Assembly (NCBI GenBank): GCA_964446945.1 | Contig: CAYUQO010000015.1 | Coordinates: 55,283 to 119,282 of the forward strand | DNA length: 64,000 nucleotides | Direction: 5' to 3' | Source of the DNA: CAIYRG01 sp964446945 | GTDB taxonomy: Bacteria > Pseudomonadota > Alphaproteobacteria > Micropepsales > Micropepsaceae | Part shown: piece after piece, positions 51,322 to 61,700 of the stretch | How the letters are laid out: each line of letters opens with the position of its first letter | How positions within the stretch are numbered: position 1 is the stretch's first letter | Program-made: the position numbers and the translations under genes | Notes under the pieces: generated by a model | Seen by the model: the letters and a program-made list of their open reading frames with translations, nothing else | Told to the model about the DNA's origin: nothing | Database searches by the model: none

Positions 51322-52688
51322 AGCCAGTCCTGCCAGATGGTGGCAAACACCTCCAGCGCCTTCTCACCAAGGGAGCGGCGCTGCCAGGTTGCGATGTCGA
51401 CCGGTTGGGCCTGTGCGATATCGGCGGCAAACATGCGTTGGAATTCTTCCCCGGTCGCGCTGCCGAGCACCAAGCCGTCAACCTCATCGTTGAACAATAT
51501 GCTGCGCCGGTCGAAATTCGAGGACCCGATGAGTGTCCAGACGCCGTCGATCACGACGGTCTTGGAGTGCAGGACGAGATCGTTTTTGGTTTCGTAGATT
51601 TTCACGCCCGCATTGAGCAGATCGCCGTAATGCGAATGCGCAACGGCCGCGGCCATCGCCGAATCGCTTTTGCCCGGCAGCAGCAGCCGGACATCGACGC
51701 CGCGCCGCGCCGCCGCCATCAGATCGTCATCCTCCTGGTCGGCAGGTACAAAATATGCTGCGCTCACCCAGACATTCTTCTCGGCATTGCGAATCGAGGA
51801 GAGCAGCGTGACGTAATATTCCGGGACAGCTTTATCGGGCGTGCTGCCGATGATGCGGACGACTTCTGTGCCCTGGGGCGGGACCATCGGAAAAAAGCCT
51901 GAGGTGTCGAGCGCCGGCCCCATCTGTTTGGTCCATTGCGCGACAAACAGCGCCTGCAGTTGCGCCACGACCGGTCCGTCGATCTCGATATCGGTATCGC
52001 GCCAATGCTGGTTGTCGTTGTTGGTGCCGCTTTCCGACGTGCTGAAAGCGGAGCTCTGATAGGTCGTACTGAGATTGATCCCGCCGATGATCGCCTTGTC
52101 GCCATCGACCACCAGAATCTTGCGATGGTCGCGATTGTTCGGCTTATATCCGTTGCGCGCCTTCAATATGTTGGTCGGATTGAATTCGAGGAGATTGATG
52201 CCCGCGTCTTTCAGGCGCTTGAAAAAATCCAGCTTGGTCTGATCCGAACCATAGCTGTCGTAAATAATATTGACGGCAACTCCCGCCTGCCGTTTGGCAA
52301 TCAACAGATCGCCGAGATGCTCGCCGCCGGATTCGACATCCTCGAAAATATAATATTCGAGGTTGATGTGTTGTCTGGCGGATTTGATCGCGGCGAACAT
52401 CGCCGGGAAGGTCTCGTCGCCATCCTTGAGCAGCCGGGTGCGGTTGCCCGGCACCAGCGGAGTATCGGCGACGGCCTCATCGATCGCGACATGGCGTTTG
52501 AGTATTCCGGCGTCGCCGGGCTCAGTCGAGAGCCGGTTCAGGATGGCCTGGCTCTGCATCGCGCTGAGAGGTCCTCTGGAACCGACCAGCACTGGCGCTT
52601 TGCCGGTCGGGTAAATGTCGCCGATTTTCGGCAGACTTGCACAACCCCCCAGAAGCAGGACAAGGGCGAGAGAAAAAACGGCGCGCAT
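51318..52688 (-). CDS. Phospholipase D-family lipoprotein (cardiolipin synthase-like)
   Basis: A 456-residue lipoprotein (lipobox LLGGC). It contains two HKD catalytic motifs: HRKILVVDGDKAIIGG, and LHSKTVVIDGVWTLIGSSNFD. Neighbouring blocks INLEYYIFEDVESGG and NVWVSAAYFVPADQED are typical of the ClsB/YmdC-like branch, which makes cardiolipin or related phospholipids by transphosphatidylation. Lipidation suggests a periplasmic-face location. It is followed by a secreted protein with ATGA coupling. Confidence 0.92.
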   Translation of the reverse strand: MRAVFSLALVLLLGGCASLPKIGDIYPTGKAPVLVGSRGPLSAMQSQAILNRLSTEPGDAGILKRHVAIDEAVADTPLVPGNRTRLLKDGDETFPAMFAAIKSARQHINLEYYIFEDVESGGEHLGDLLIAKRQAGVAVNIIYDSYGSDQTKLDFFKRLKDAGINLLEFNPTNILKARNGYKPNNRDHRKILVVDGDKAIIGGINLSTTYQSSAFSTSESGTNNDNQHWRDTDIEIDGPVVAQLQALFVAQWTKQMGPALDTSGFFPMVPPQGTEVVRIIGSTPDKAVPEYYVTLLSSIRNAEKNVWVSAAYFVPADQEDDDLMAAARRGVDVRLLLPGKSDSAMAAAVAHSHYGDLLNAGVKIYETKNDLVLHSKTVVIDGVWTLIGSSNFDRRSILFNDEVDGLVLGSATGEEFQRMFAADIAQAQPVDIATWQRRSLGEKALEVFATIWQDWL

Positions 52689-52766
52689 CTAATCCTAGGT
52701 AGGACCCGCGCCATCGGAGGGCCGGGCAAATTGCAGCTAAAGACTACGTGCGCGATGGGCGTTGGT

Positions 52767-53516
52767 TCATAAACGATCAGAAAAATTGCCACCGGAGCGG
52801 AATTCGGCGATGTCTTCCGGGGTGAGTTTGAACCACTCGCCGCGGACCCGTTTGTCCTTGAAGCGGTGGTGCCATTTGGCTTCGGTGGCGAGTGGATCCT
52901 GCGCCGGAATTGCGTGGATCAATTCCAGCGTTTCCGGACAACAGGACTGGATATCACTGATCCGCCGCTCCAGTATTTTGGCCCAGCCGATCTTGAAATA
53001 TTCGCCGACGCGCAGAAGGTAGACCACCGGGCCGGACGCGGGCGACCGCAGCGGCGCCTCCAATGCCTCCTGACAAATCTTCACGATATCGGTCATTTCG
53101 GGCTTGTCCGCGGCCCAGCGGCGAAGCCGCTCGAACATCGTCCTGTGACCGTCGAAGCGCGTGCTGAAAGTCGAATAACTGGGGACGCCCGGATGTCTCC
53201 GGCCGTAAAAATATATTTCCTGAGAGGTCGGGATTTTGCCGAACTGGCGGACAAGCTCGGCCAGACGGGTCAACAAGGTCTCATCGTCGCGGACCGCGGA
53301 TCGTCCAAGGCCGGCAAATCCGGCTTCCCGGACCAGATCGCCCCAGCGGATCCAGTGCTTGCCGTGCCAGGCCGCGCCTGAAATCCCGGCATTGGCCCTG
53401 AACTGCTTTTCACCCGGCGGCCAGCCGCCATTCTCCGCTGCGGCCTTGCGCAATGCGTCGAGAATGACCGCCCGCTCCCTGTCGTCGGCAGAAAGTGAAA
53501 TTCCGTGTTCTTCCAT
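52767..53516 (-). CDS. Homing-endonuclease-associated repeats plus GIY-YIG (MUG113/T5orf172) domain
   Basis: A 249-residue soluble protein. The N-terminal ~130 residues contain two repeats with the pattern ALRKAAAENGGWPPGEKQF and LVRQFGKIPTSQEIYFYGRR, ending in WIRWGDLVREAGF and MFERLRRWA, as in homing-endonuclease-associated repeats. The C-terminal domain VYLLRVGEYFKIGWAKILERR with CPETLELIHAIPA, EAKWHHRFKDKRVRGEWFKL is the T5orf172/MUG113 GIY-YIG-like fold. A nucleic-acid-binding or nicking role is inferred. A strong palindrome lies in front of it. Confidence 0.85.
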   Translation of the reverse strand: MEEHGISLSADDRERAVILDALRKAAAENGGWPPGEKQFRANAGISGAAWHGKHWIRWGDLVREAGFAGLGRSAVRDDETLLTRLAELVRQFGKIPTSQEIYFYGRRHPGVPSYSTFSTRFDGHRTMFERLRRWAADKPEMTDIVKICQEALEAPLRSPASGPVVYLLRVGEYFKIGWAKILERRISDIQSCCPETLELIHAIPAQDPLATEAKWHHRFKDKRVRGEWFKLTPEDIAEFRSGGNFSDRL

Positions 53517-53539
53517 ATCGGCTCCTTTTTGAGACTGCC

Positions 53540-53561
53540 GATATAGGACTATACCTATATC
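53540..53561. promoter_or_regulatory. 22-bp inverted repeat upstream of the GIY-YIG gene
   Basis: GATATAGG, a 6-nt spacer (ACTATA) and CCTATATC form a perfect 8-bp inverted repeat, AT-rich in a GC-rich region, 24 nt before the start at 53516. It overlaps where -10/-35 elements would be expected, so it resembles an operator for autoregulation or for an unlinked repressor. Confidence 0.55.
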
Positions 53562-53621
53562 TCTGTCAAGCCGGCGCGACGCAGCTCCAGTGCTCGGGGT
53601 TGTTTAAGAGTCGCATTTCCC

Positions 53622-53665
53622 CCCTCCGTCGCTTCGCGACCACCCTCCCCCGTAAACGGGGGAGG
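53622..53665. repeat. Intergenic repeat with CCTCCCCCG hairpin
   Basis: CCCTCCGTCGCTTCGCGACC is followed by CCTCCCCCG-TAAA-CGGGGGAGG, a 9-bp stem with a 4-nt loop at 53644-53665. This is a common alphaproteobacterial dispersed element of the same general style as the one at 50425 (CCCTC...GGGGAGG). The 53562-53793 gap holds nothing else I can support. Confidence 0.7.
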
Positions 53666-53793
53666 AAAATGCCAAGGCGGCCCGCGTTGCATGTCCCGTC
53701 CTTTTAACCGGCTTCCCGTACCGTCCTCTGGGTTAGCCCGGAGGCCTGTCGGTTGCGCCGTATCGCCGCGAGCCGGTAACGTGAGACACACCG

Positions 53794-54342
53794 ATGCCTA
53801 CCAGCGGCAGCGGAATGATTCTGAAAGTGACGGGATTACAGTTGAAGCCAAAACCGCACATAGGCCGCATCGTCACTGCAGCCGTCGTGGCGCCGCTGCC
53901 GATCTTTGTCATTGTGCCTATCGGCCTGTTTTATCGTTGGACGGCCGATGGTGCGCTGTTTGATTTCATGAATTCGCTGTACTGGATCGGCGGTCTTGCA
54001 GCGGCTCTGGCGCTTCCGGCGCTGGTCATGACTTTGGCGGTGGGTGTCCCCGTGTATCTCGTCGCGCTGCGCCGCAACATCGCGTCTATCTGGTTGGCGT
54101 GTGCCATCGGATTTATCTGCCCATGGATTTACCTCCTGGGGCGATACGCCCTGATTGAGGCTGCAAGCCCGCCATATCAGTCTGTGATATCCGCCAGGTA
54201 TTGGCTGGAAGTGAGCGAAACTGTGTTGGATGCGAAATTCCTGGTCATCCCGTTGTCCCTCGTTGGCATGATTGTCGGGCTTCTATTTTGGTGGATTGCG
54301 CCGCGGCCACGACGAATCCATAGAAATCTCGCCAACAGATAA
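53794..54342 (+). CDS. Integral membrane protein, unknown
   Basis: A 182-residue protein with four hydrophobic segments (ITAAVVAPLPIFVIVPIGL-like first helix; GLAAALALPALVMTLAVGVP; IWLACAIGFICPWIYLLG; FLVIPLSLVGMIVGLLFWW) and basic cytoplasmic ends. No family is recognised. It is followed by a small two-helix gene on the same strand with little spacing. The start could be ATG 53815 (MILKVTGLQ) as well. Confidence 0.55.
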   Translation: MPTSGSGMILKVTGLQLKPKPHIGRIVTAAVVAPLPIFVIVPIGLFYRWTADGALFDFMNSLYWIGGLAAALALPALVMTLAVGVPVYLVALRRNIASIWLACAIGFICPWIYLLGRYALIEAASPPYQSVISARYWLEVSETVLDAKFLVIPLSLVGMIVGLLFWWIAPRPRRIHRNLANR

Positions 54343-54396
54343 ATGCCGTCTTTACACCGATTTCGTACATCACCCCTGCATGGCGCGAGGGGAATC

Positions 54397-54558
54397 ATGA
54401 GCGGCACAGAGATGTACAGCGAAGCCGACTATATGGATCGAGCCAAAGCGCTGCGCGATACCGCCGAATTGGTGCCGGACGCGCGAGCACAGGAATACCT
54501 CATCAGGGCAGCAGAATCCTGCGAGCGGATGGCCGAGCAACTGGCCTTCCAGCAATAG
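54397..54558 (+). CDS. Small two-helix protein (YxxxAxEC family member 5)
   Basis: A 53-residue protein from ATG 54397 with GCGAGGGGAATC upstream. YMDRAKALRDTAELVPDARA is the first helix and QEYLIRAAESCERMAEQLAF the second, again with the R..yl..AA...e.mAe pattern. The upstream in-frame ATG at 54343 gives a Ser/Arg-rich extension unlike the family. Function unknown. Confidence 0.6.
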   Translation: MSGTEMYSEADYMDRAKALRDTAELVPDARAQEYLIRAAESCERMAEQLAFQQ

Positions 54559-55109
54559 CTTCGTGCTGCCGGCTGCTGCGCCACACCAGAGCTTTCCTGC
54601 CGCGGTGCTGCGGAAGTCACCAGCCGATGATTTGTGAAGCTATTGGTACTTAGCTTCTCTGGCGCACCGCAGCGTCCACCTCGCCAGCCGCCCAACCATT
54701 CAGCAACGTAAACCCGACATTCTCTGAGCCGCGAGCTTTCGGAGTTTGGACCAAAGCGGTCCTCCACTGCCCTTCCGACACAGTGCATTGATACTGCATT
54801 GATGGGCGCCACACCGGCCGAAAAGGTTAACCCTGTCGGCGCGAGATTCGACCAACCTATTGATACGAAACGCATGGTTGCGCGCAATCGACCGCGCACT
54901 TGAATTGCGTCAAAAAGGACACACTTCCGCAAATTTCGACACTTCTGAGCGGAATTTGAGGACAAAGGGGTGCAATCCGGCGGTGAACACTTTTAGCGTG
55001 TTCAACGTCGAGAAGAGTGCTGAGCCCATCGCCCCTGCTCTTGCGGGCTTGCTCAGAGCTCTGCCCGGTTCAATCGCGCAGACAGGCGCGCAAAAGTCAG
55101 GGGGAGAGA
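54559..55109 (+). promoter_or_regulatory. Long upstream region of the first TonB-dependent receptor, 3' part duplicated
   Basis: This ~550-bp gap contains no gene I can support. Its last ~215 bases (54894-55109) match 58563-58780 in front of the second receptor. Shared blocks include GCGCACT..AATTGCGTCAAAAA.GACACA, GCAATCCGGCGG, TTAGCGTGTTCAACGTCGA and the ribosome-binding GGGGAGAG. The conservation suggests a shared promoter and untranslated leader. Confidence 0.6.
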
Positions 55110-58100
55110 ATGAATCCGACTGCTTCGCGGTTTGCCATCTTCATGGGTTCCGCTTCGTTGCTGACGCTGGGTGGTGCACTGAGCGCGCAAGCGCAGATGA
55201 TGGCGCAGGCGGCGCCCGAAGCCGTGCCCGAACAGGTGCTGGTCACCGGTTCGCTGATTCACGGTACGGCGGCGGTTGGCGTGCCGGTCACCAATCTTGG
55301 CACGCAGGACTTCACCCAGACGGGCGCCGTGACCATCGGCGATCTGTTCCGTACCGTTCCGGTGGCAAACGTTGCCCCGGGGCCATCGGCGACGAATTCC
55401 GGCGGTCACCAGGAGCGCGAAACCCGCGTCAACATCCGCGGCCTCGACCAGACGGGTCCGCGCTCATTGCTCATGGTCGACGGCGTGAGATTTCCTCCGC
55501 AGGCGGACGGTCTCTGCGCGATTGACCCCTCGATCATTCCCTCGCTGGCCCTGGACCGCGTGGACATTCTCGCGGACGGAGCGTCGGCGACTTACGGCTC
55601 GGACGCAGTGGCGGGCGTGATCAATGTCATCCTGAAGCGAGGTTTCGACGGCGCCGTGACGCTGGGGCATGTGCAAGTGCCGACAGACGGTGGAGGTGTG
55701 CAATATCAGGCCTCGCAGCTGTGGGGCCGCACCTGGGATGGTGGCGACATCACCCTGACCTATGAATGGACCGACGAAAAAGCGGTCACGGGCACCACAC
55801 ATTCCAAATTCACCACCAATTTCCTGCCCTGGGGCCTTGAGGACCCCTTCGTTTCGATCGCCTCGTCAAACCCTGGGACGGTATGGACCGCAAGCAAGCC
55901 AACAGTCAGCTCGCTCGGTACCGGCACTCAGGCTCCGGTGCTCGTAAATGGCACTTGCCCCACTTGCTTTTCCATTCCGAAGGGCACGGGCGCCAATTGG
56001 AGCGCGGCGAATGATGCGAAAGGCCCATCCGGCGCAGCGCCCATCAGTTGGGCGTCACTGCAGGGCCATGCCGGAGCGAATAACTTCGTCGATCCGCTAT
56101 CTGGCTATGGGGGTTGGGAACAGGGCGCACAGCAGAAGAACTCCTTCGTTATGACCATTGATCAAAGGCTGTTCCCGGGCGTTACGTTTTTCGGCGAAGG
56201 ATTTTACACCAATCGGCGGGTTCAGGATCATCTGGCCTCCTTCGGCGGCCAGGGTCTCTCGAATTATCTCCAGGTCTGGAGCGTGCCGACGACCAACCCG
56301 TACTATCCGTCAGGCGCGCCTGCCGGTTTGCACGTCGCGTATGATCTCGCAGACGAGGTGCCACCCAGCATTCCGGCGTGGGAAATCTCGGAACGCTACC
56401 AGTTCGGACTCAATCTTGATCTTCCCTTCACGTGGTCCGGACAGATCTATGAATCGCGCAGCTTTGAAGATGTTGGATATATTCGGCACTATGTCAGCAC
56501 GGCCGGCGTGAAGGCAGCGCTCGCAGGGGCGACCGATCCGGTCACCGGTGCAGCCATTCCCTTCCTGAACATGTTCTGTGATCCGTTGGCGTTCCAGTGC
56601 AACTCGCCGACGACGCTCAACTTTATCGGCGCTACACGCACGCAAAACGCCCGCTGGGCCATGGAAGAAAAAGGCGCGAAATTCGACGGGCCGCTGTTCG
56701 ACCTTCCGGCCGGTCAGGTGAAGGCGGCCATTGGCGCGACTTATGAATCCGATAGTGTCAATGGTTGCGATGGCAGCAACGCCGGAACACCCGGAAACCT
56801 GGCCCTCGGCCAGTTCATCACCTGCGATCCCGAACCCTACCATGTCTGGGCATATTTTGGGCAGGTGGACATTCCCGTTTTTGGCGACAACCTGAACTTG
56901 CCGCTGATGCGCAAATTCGATCTCGAAGGATCGTGGCGCTATGATCAGTACGGCGGCAATCCGGTGCTCACCGGCATCACCCGCAATCCGAAAGTGTCAT
57001 TCACCTGGGTTGTCGATGAATTGGTCGGCGCCACGGTGCGTGGAAGCTGGGGAACGTCCTTCCGCTTCGCGAATGAAGGCGAGTTCTCAAATGTGCTCAG
57101 TCCGGTCGACAATTCGATCGGTTTTCCCAATTCGGGCACAGCCGCCACTCTCGAATGCACCGCCGGGGCCGCGGCAGCAGGCAGCACGGCGCAGGCACTC
57201 GTTGCGGCGGGCCTCCCCTGCGGCACCAACCCGGGCGGCTTCTCCTATGGCGGCGGACCGGAGCCGGCGTTGCGCATCTTCACCAATGCCCAGGGCCAGA
57301 CGGTGACGCGCGAAGGTGGACTCGCGCTCGCGCCGGAAAAGGCCACGAACTACAGCGTCGGGCTCGAACTTGCCCCGACGATTGATTTCCTCAGGGGCCT
57401 TGATCTGCAGGCCACCTATTACAGCGTCAAAGTCAATGGCGTGCTCTCCGGACAGCTTGCCGCCGGAGCTACACCGGGCCTCAACGATCCGAACCAGCGT
57501 TTCCACTTTATCGTGCCGAGCGACACCGGCTGTCCGGTGGCGGACAACGCCAACCCGGCGCTCTGTGCTCCGTTCGAAAAAATGGTTCTGGCCGCGATCA
57601 ACGATCCCGCCCAGACCGATGGAATTACTGCCTCTCAAGCGGGGCAGGTCTTTTTCATCAACGATTCCGCAACCACCAACGCGGGCTTCCTTCACGTCCA
57701 GGGAATCGATTACAACGCCAGCTATGACTACGATGCCGGGGATCTCGGCGCCTTTAATATCGGCGTCACCGGTACCTACTATATGCATCGCTGGGATCAG
57801 AAGTCGGCCGGCGGCGCGATCATCGACGACTTCCATCAAAACCTCTCGTCGGTTGGTGGGCTTGCCCAGAGCGGCGTAGAGACACTCCCGCGCTCAATCT
57901 ACCGTGCCCGCGTCGGCTGGAGCGACGGCCCGCTGACTGCAACATTGTTCTGGAATCACCAGAGCCACTATTACGAATTCCGGACGAGCACCCCCCCGAA
58001 TGTGAATTTCCAGTGCACGACTGCGGGTGGCACGCTGGGCGGTGGCAGTATGCCGTGCGCGATCAGCAACTTCTCCTATATCCAGCCGGCCTGGGACACG

Positions 58101-58313
58101 TTCGATCTCTCGCTCGGCTACAATACCGGCGACATGCCGGCGAATGATTACCTGAAGCGAATCACGCTTCAGCTCACCGTGAACAACCTCATGGGCAAGC
58201 ATTCTCCGTTTGAGTACGGACCCAATGCGTCGACCCGCAATCCTTCAGGCTTCAGCATCCTGGCGCCGGATTACGGCCGCGTCATCGGCCTGACGGTGGT
58301 CAAGAACTGGTAG
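55110..58313 (+). CDS. TonB-dependent outer-membrane receptor, first of a tandem pair
   Basis: A 1067-residue receptor from ATG 55110 with a GGGGAGAG ribosome-binding site and a signal peptide (FAIFMGSASLLTLGGALSAQA). EQVLVTGSLIHG is the TonB-box-like segment, and the plug domain shows VTIGDLFRTVPVANV, RVNIRGLDQTGPRSLLMVDG and SATYGSDAVAGVINVI. The barrel ends in GRVIGLTVVKNW, aromatic as required. The ligand is unknown; there are no polysaccharide-utilisation genes nearby. A close paralogue follows at 58781 with differences mainly in loop regions. A Rho-independent terminator follows. Confidence 0.95.
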   Translation: MNPTASRFAIFMGSASLLTLGGALSAQAQMMAQAAPEAVPEQVLVTGSLIHGTAAVGVPVTNLGTQDFTQTGAVTIGDLFRTVPVANVAPGPSATNSGGHQERETRVNIRGLDQTGPRSLLMVDGVRFPPQADGLCAIDPSIIPSLALDRVDILADGASATYGSDAVAGVINVILKRGFDGAVTLGHVQVPTDGGGVQYQASQLWGRTWDGGDITLTYEWTDEKAVTGTTHSKFTTNFLPWGLEDPFVSIASSNPGTVWTASKPTVSSLGTGTQAPVLVNGTCPTCFSIPKGTGANWSAANDAKGPSGAAPISWASLQGHAGANNFVDPLSGYGGWEQGAQQKNSFVMTIDQRLFPGVTFFGEGFYTNRRVQDHLASFGGQGLSNYLQVWSVPTTNPYYPSGAPAGLHVAYDLADEVPPSIPAWEISERYQFGLNLDLPFTWSGQIYESRSFEDVGYIRHYVSTAGVKAALAGATDPVTGAAIPFLNMFCDPLAFQCNSPTTLNFIGATRTQNARWAMEEKGAKFDGPLFDLPAGQVKAAIGATYESDSVNGCDGSNAGTPGNLALGQFITCDPEPYHVWAYFGQVDIPVFGDNLNLPLMRKFDLEGSWRYDQYGGNPVLTGITRNPKVSFTWVVDELVGATVRGSWGTSFRFANEGEFSNVLSPVDNSIGFPNSGTAATLECTAGAAAAGSTAQALVAAGLPCGTNPGGFSYGGGPEPALRIFTNAQGQTVTREGGLALAPEKATNYSVGLELAPTIDFLRGLDLQATYYSVKVNGVLSGQLAAGATPGLNDPNQRFHFIVPSDTGCPVADNANPALCAPFEKMVLAAINDPAQTDGITASQAGQVFFINDSATTNAGFLHVQGIDYNASYDYDAGDLGAFNIGVTGTYYMHRWDQKSAGGAIIDDFHQNLSSVGGLAQSGVETLPRSIYRARVGWSDGPLTATLFWNHQSHYYEFRTSTPPNVNFQCTTAGGTLGGGSMPCAISNFSYIQPAWDTFDLSLGYNTGDMPANDYLKRITLQLTVNNLMGKHSPFEYGPNASTRNPSGFSILAPDYGRVIGLTVVKNW

Positions 58314-58420
58314 CGCAAGCAGGGAACCCGCCCGGCACCATCACGCCAAGCGAAGCAGATGTGAGGCGGCATCAAATCCGGCGGGCTTGGGTTCCCCCTT
58401 GGCCCGGCCGGCACTCCAGA

Positions 58421-58451
58421 GGGCCTTCGCGTTGCGGAAGGCCCTTTTTTT
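58421..58451 (+). terminator. Rho-independent terminator after receptor 1
   Basis: GGGCCTTC pairs with GAAGGCCC (58437-58444) and is followed by seven T. The receptor 1 stop is at 58313. The same hairpin follows receptor 2, so the duplicated unit includes it. Confidence 0.9.
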
Positions 58452-58562
58452 CAGTGAGCGCCAGTCCTGAAGAGATTTTCGGCCGACAGCGATACGATTC
58501 TCGTGCGACCCGGCCGAACCGGCCATCGCGTGTGTACAGCCATCAGTTGCGCATGACGAATG

Positions 58563-58780
58563 GCGCACTCTAATTGCGTCAAAAATGACACACCACGCAA
58601 AATCCGACACCATTCGGGGGAATCTTGCGACAATTCGGTACAATCCGGCGGGGAACTCGCTTAGCGTGTTCAACGTCGAGGAGAGTGCCGAGTTGTCCGC
58701 CCCTCCTCTCCCGTGGGGGCCTTCTCAGGACTCTGCCCGACTCAATCGCGCAGCTAAGCGCGCAAATTGAGGGGAAGAGA
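58563..58780 (+). promoter_or_regulatory. Duplicated leader of the second TonB-dependent receptor
   Basis: This block copies 54894-55109 with scattered differences, including AATTGCGTCAAAAATGACACA, CAATCCGGCGG, CTTAGCGTGTTCAACGTCGAGGAGAGTGC and GAGGGGAAGAGAATGAATCC. It indicates that both genes keep the same regulation. No small gene is evident in it. Confidence 0.7.
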
Positions 58781-61700
58781 ATGAATCCGACTACTTCGCG
58801 GTTTGCCGTATTGATGGGTTCAGCTTCGCTGCTGACGCTCGGTAGCGCGTTGGGGGCACAGGCGCAGATGATGGCGCAGGCTGCGCCCGAAGCCGTGCCC
58901 GAGCAGGTTCTCGTCACCGGTTCATTGATTCATGGTACCGCCGCGGTCGGCGTGCCGGTCACCAATCTCGGCGTGCAGGACTTTTCCCAGACCGGCGCCG
59001 TGACCATCGGCGACCTGTTCCGCACGGTTCCGGTTGCCAACGTTGCGCCGGGGCCATCGGCCGTAAATTCCGGCGGCCACCAGGAACGCGAAACCCGCGT
59101 CAATATCCGCGGCCTCGACCAGACAGGTCCACGCTCATTGCTGATGGTTGACGGCGTGCGCTTTCCTCCGCAGGCGGACGGTCTCTGCGCCATTGACCCT
59201 TCGATCATTCCCGCGCTGGCTCTGGATCGCGTCGATATTCTCGCGGACGGCGCCTCGGCAACTTACGGCTCGGACGCGATCGCCGGCGTGATCAATATCG
59301 TGCTGAAGCGCGGCTTCGACGGCGCGGTGACGCTCGCCCATGTGCAGGCGCCGACGGACGGCGGCGGCGTGCAGTATCAGGCGTCCCAATTGTGGGGCCG
59401 CACCTGGGACAGTGGCGATATCACCCTGACTTATGAATGGACCGACGAAAAACCGGTCAAAGGAAATATCCATTCCAAATACACCACCAATTTCCTGCCC
59501 TGGGGTCTCCAGGACCCGTTCGTTGCAATCGGCGCGTCGATTCCCGGCACGGTATCCACAGGAGCGCCGAACGTCGTCAGCTCACTCGGTACCGGCAGTC
59601 AGGCTCCGGCGCTGGTGAACGGTACTTGCACCAATTGCTTTTCCGTTCCCGCGGGCACGGGCGCCAATTGGAGCGCAGCCGCCGATGCCAAGGGGCCGGG
59701 AGGCGCATCGACCATCAGTTGGGCGAGCCTGTTGGGTCATGCCGGCGCCAATAATTTCGTCGATCCGCTGTCCGGCACGAGTGGTTGGGAGCAGGGCGCG
59801 CAGCAGAAGAACTCCTTCGTCGCGACGATCGACCAGAGGCTGTTCCCGGGCGTGACGTTTTTCGGCACAGGGTTTTACACCAACCGCCGCGCGCAAGAGC
59901 ATTTGCCGTCTTTCGGCGGCCAGGGATTGGGATCCTATCTCCGTACGTGGAAAGTGCCGACGATCAACCCGTATTACCCGGCAGGTGCGCCCGCCGGCCT
60001 GCGGGTCTCATACGACCTCGCGCTCGACGTGCCGCCGATCATTCCGGCGTGGGAAATTTCGGAACGCTATCAGTTCGGGGTCAATCTTGATCTGCCATTC
60101 GCCTGGAACGGTCAGATCTATGATTCGCGCAGCTTTGAAGATGTCGGCTATATCCGGCACTACATCAACTCGGACGGTGTGAATGCGGCGCTGGGCAATA
60201 ACGGGGCGCAGGCAGTCGATCCCGTCACCGGTGCGGCGATTCCCTTCCTGAACCTGTTCTGTGACCCGCGGGCGTTCCAGTGCAATTCACCCGCGACAAT
60301 CAACTTTATCGGTAACCGGCGCACCCAACAGGCGCGCTGGTCGATGGATGAAAAAAGCGCCAAGTTCGATGGGCCGCTGTTCGATTTGCCGGCCGGTCAG
60401 GTCAAAGCGGCGGTTGGCGGGATTTATGAATCCGATGAACCCATTGGCGGGGACGGCAACAACAATACGCTCGGCCCGGGAAACCTGCCGCTCAATCAGG
60501 CCACCAGATTCGATCCGTCGCCTTATCACGTCTGGGCATTCTTCACCCAGGTGGACATTCCGATCCTTGGGGACAATCTGAACATCCCGCTGGTGCGCAA
60601 GCTCGATATCGAAGGTTCGTGGCGCTACGACAATTACGGCGGCAATTTGAATCTGACCGGCATCACGCGAAATCCGAAAATCGCATTCACCTGGCTGATC
60701 GACGAATTGGTGGGCGCCACGGTGCGGGGAAGCTGGGGCACTTCCTTCCGCTTCGCGAATGAAGGTGAGTACTCGAATATTCTCAGTCCCGTCGATGCAT
60801 CGCTCAATTTCCCCGGACAATCGGGCAATTTCGCCACCATCACATGCAGCGCGGCGTCGGCAGGCAGTGCGGCGGACGCTCTGCATCAGGCCGGACTTGC
60901 CTGTGGCAGCTCACCCGGCGGCTTTGGCTGGGGCGGCGGGCCGGAGCCGGCGCTGCGTATCTTCCAGAACTTCCAGGGCCAGACCCAGGTGCGCGAAGGC
61001 GGGCTTGCGCTGGCGCCGGAACGAGCGACCAATTACGGCATCGGCCTCGAACTCGCGCCGCAGATCGATTTCCTGAGAGGCCTCGATCTGCAGGTCACCT
61101 ACTACAGCGTCAAAATCAACGGCTTGCTGGCGCCACAGAATGGCGCCTCGGGTCAGGGCGGCTTCAACGATCCGAACCAGCGTTTCACCATGATCTTGCC
61201 CAGCGACACGGGCTGCCCGGTGGCGGACAACGCCAATCCGGGGCTCTGTGCGCCGTTCGAGAAAATGGTTCTGGCGGCGATCAACGATCCCGCCCAGACC
61301 GACGGAATCACTCCTGCCCAGGCGACGAGTGTTTACTGGATCAATGATTCCGCGACCACGAATTCGGGCTTCCTTCACGTTCAAGGATTCGATTTCAACG
61401 GCAGTTATGATTACGACGCGGGCGATCTCGGCGCCTGGAATATCGGCATCACCGGCACCTATTATCTGCACCGCTGGAGTCAGAAGGTGTCGGGCGGCAC
61501 GATCTTCGACGAGTTCCACCAAACGATTTCCGGCATTGGTGGAGTCAACAACATGGTTGGCGTTGAGACAGCGCCAAGGATGCAGTACCGGGCCCGCCTC
61601 GGCTGGAGCGATGGTCCGATCAGCGCGACCGTGTTCTGGAATCACCAGGACCACTACTACGAATTCCGGACAAGCGCCCCGCCGAACGTGAATTTCCAGT

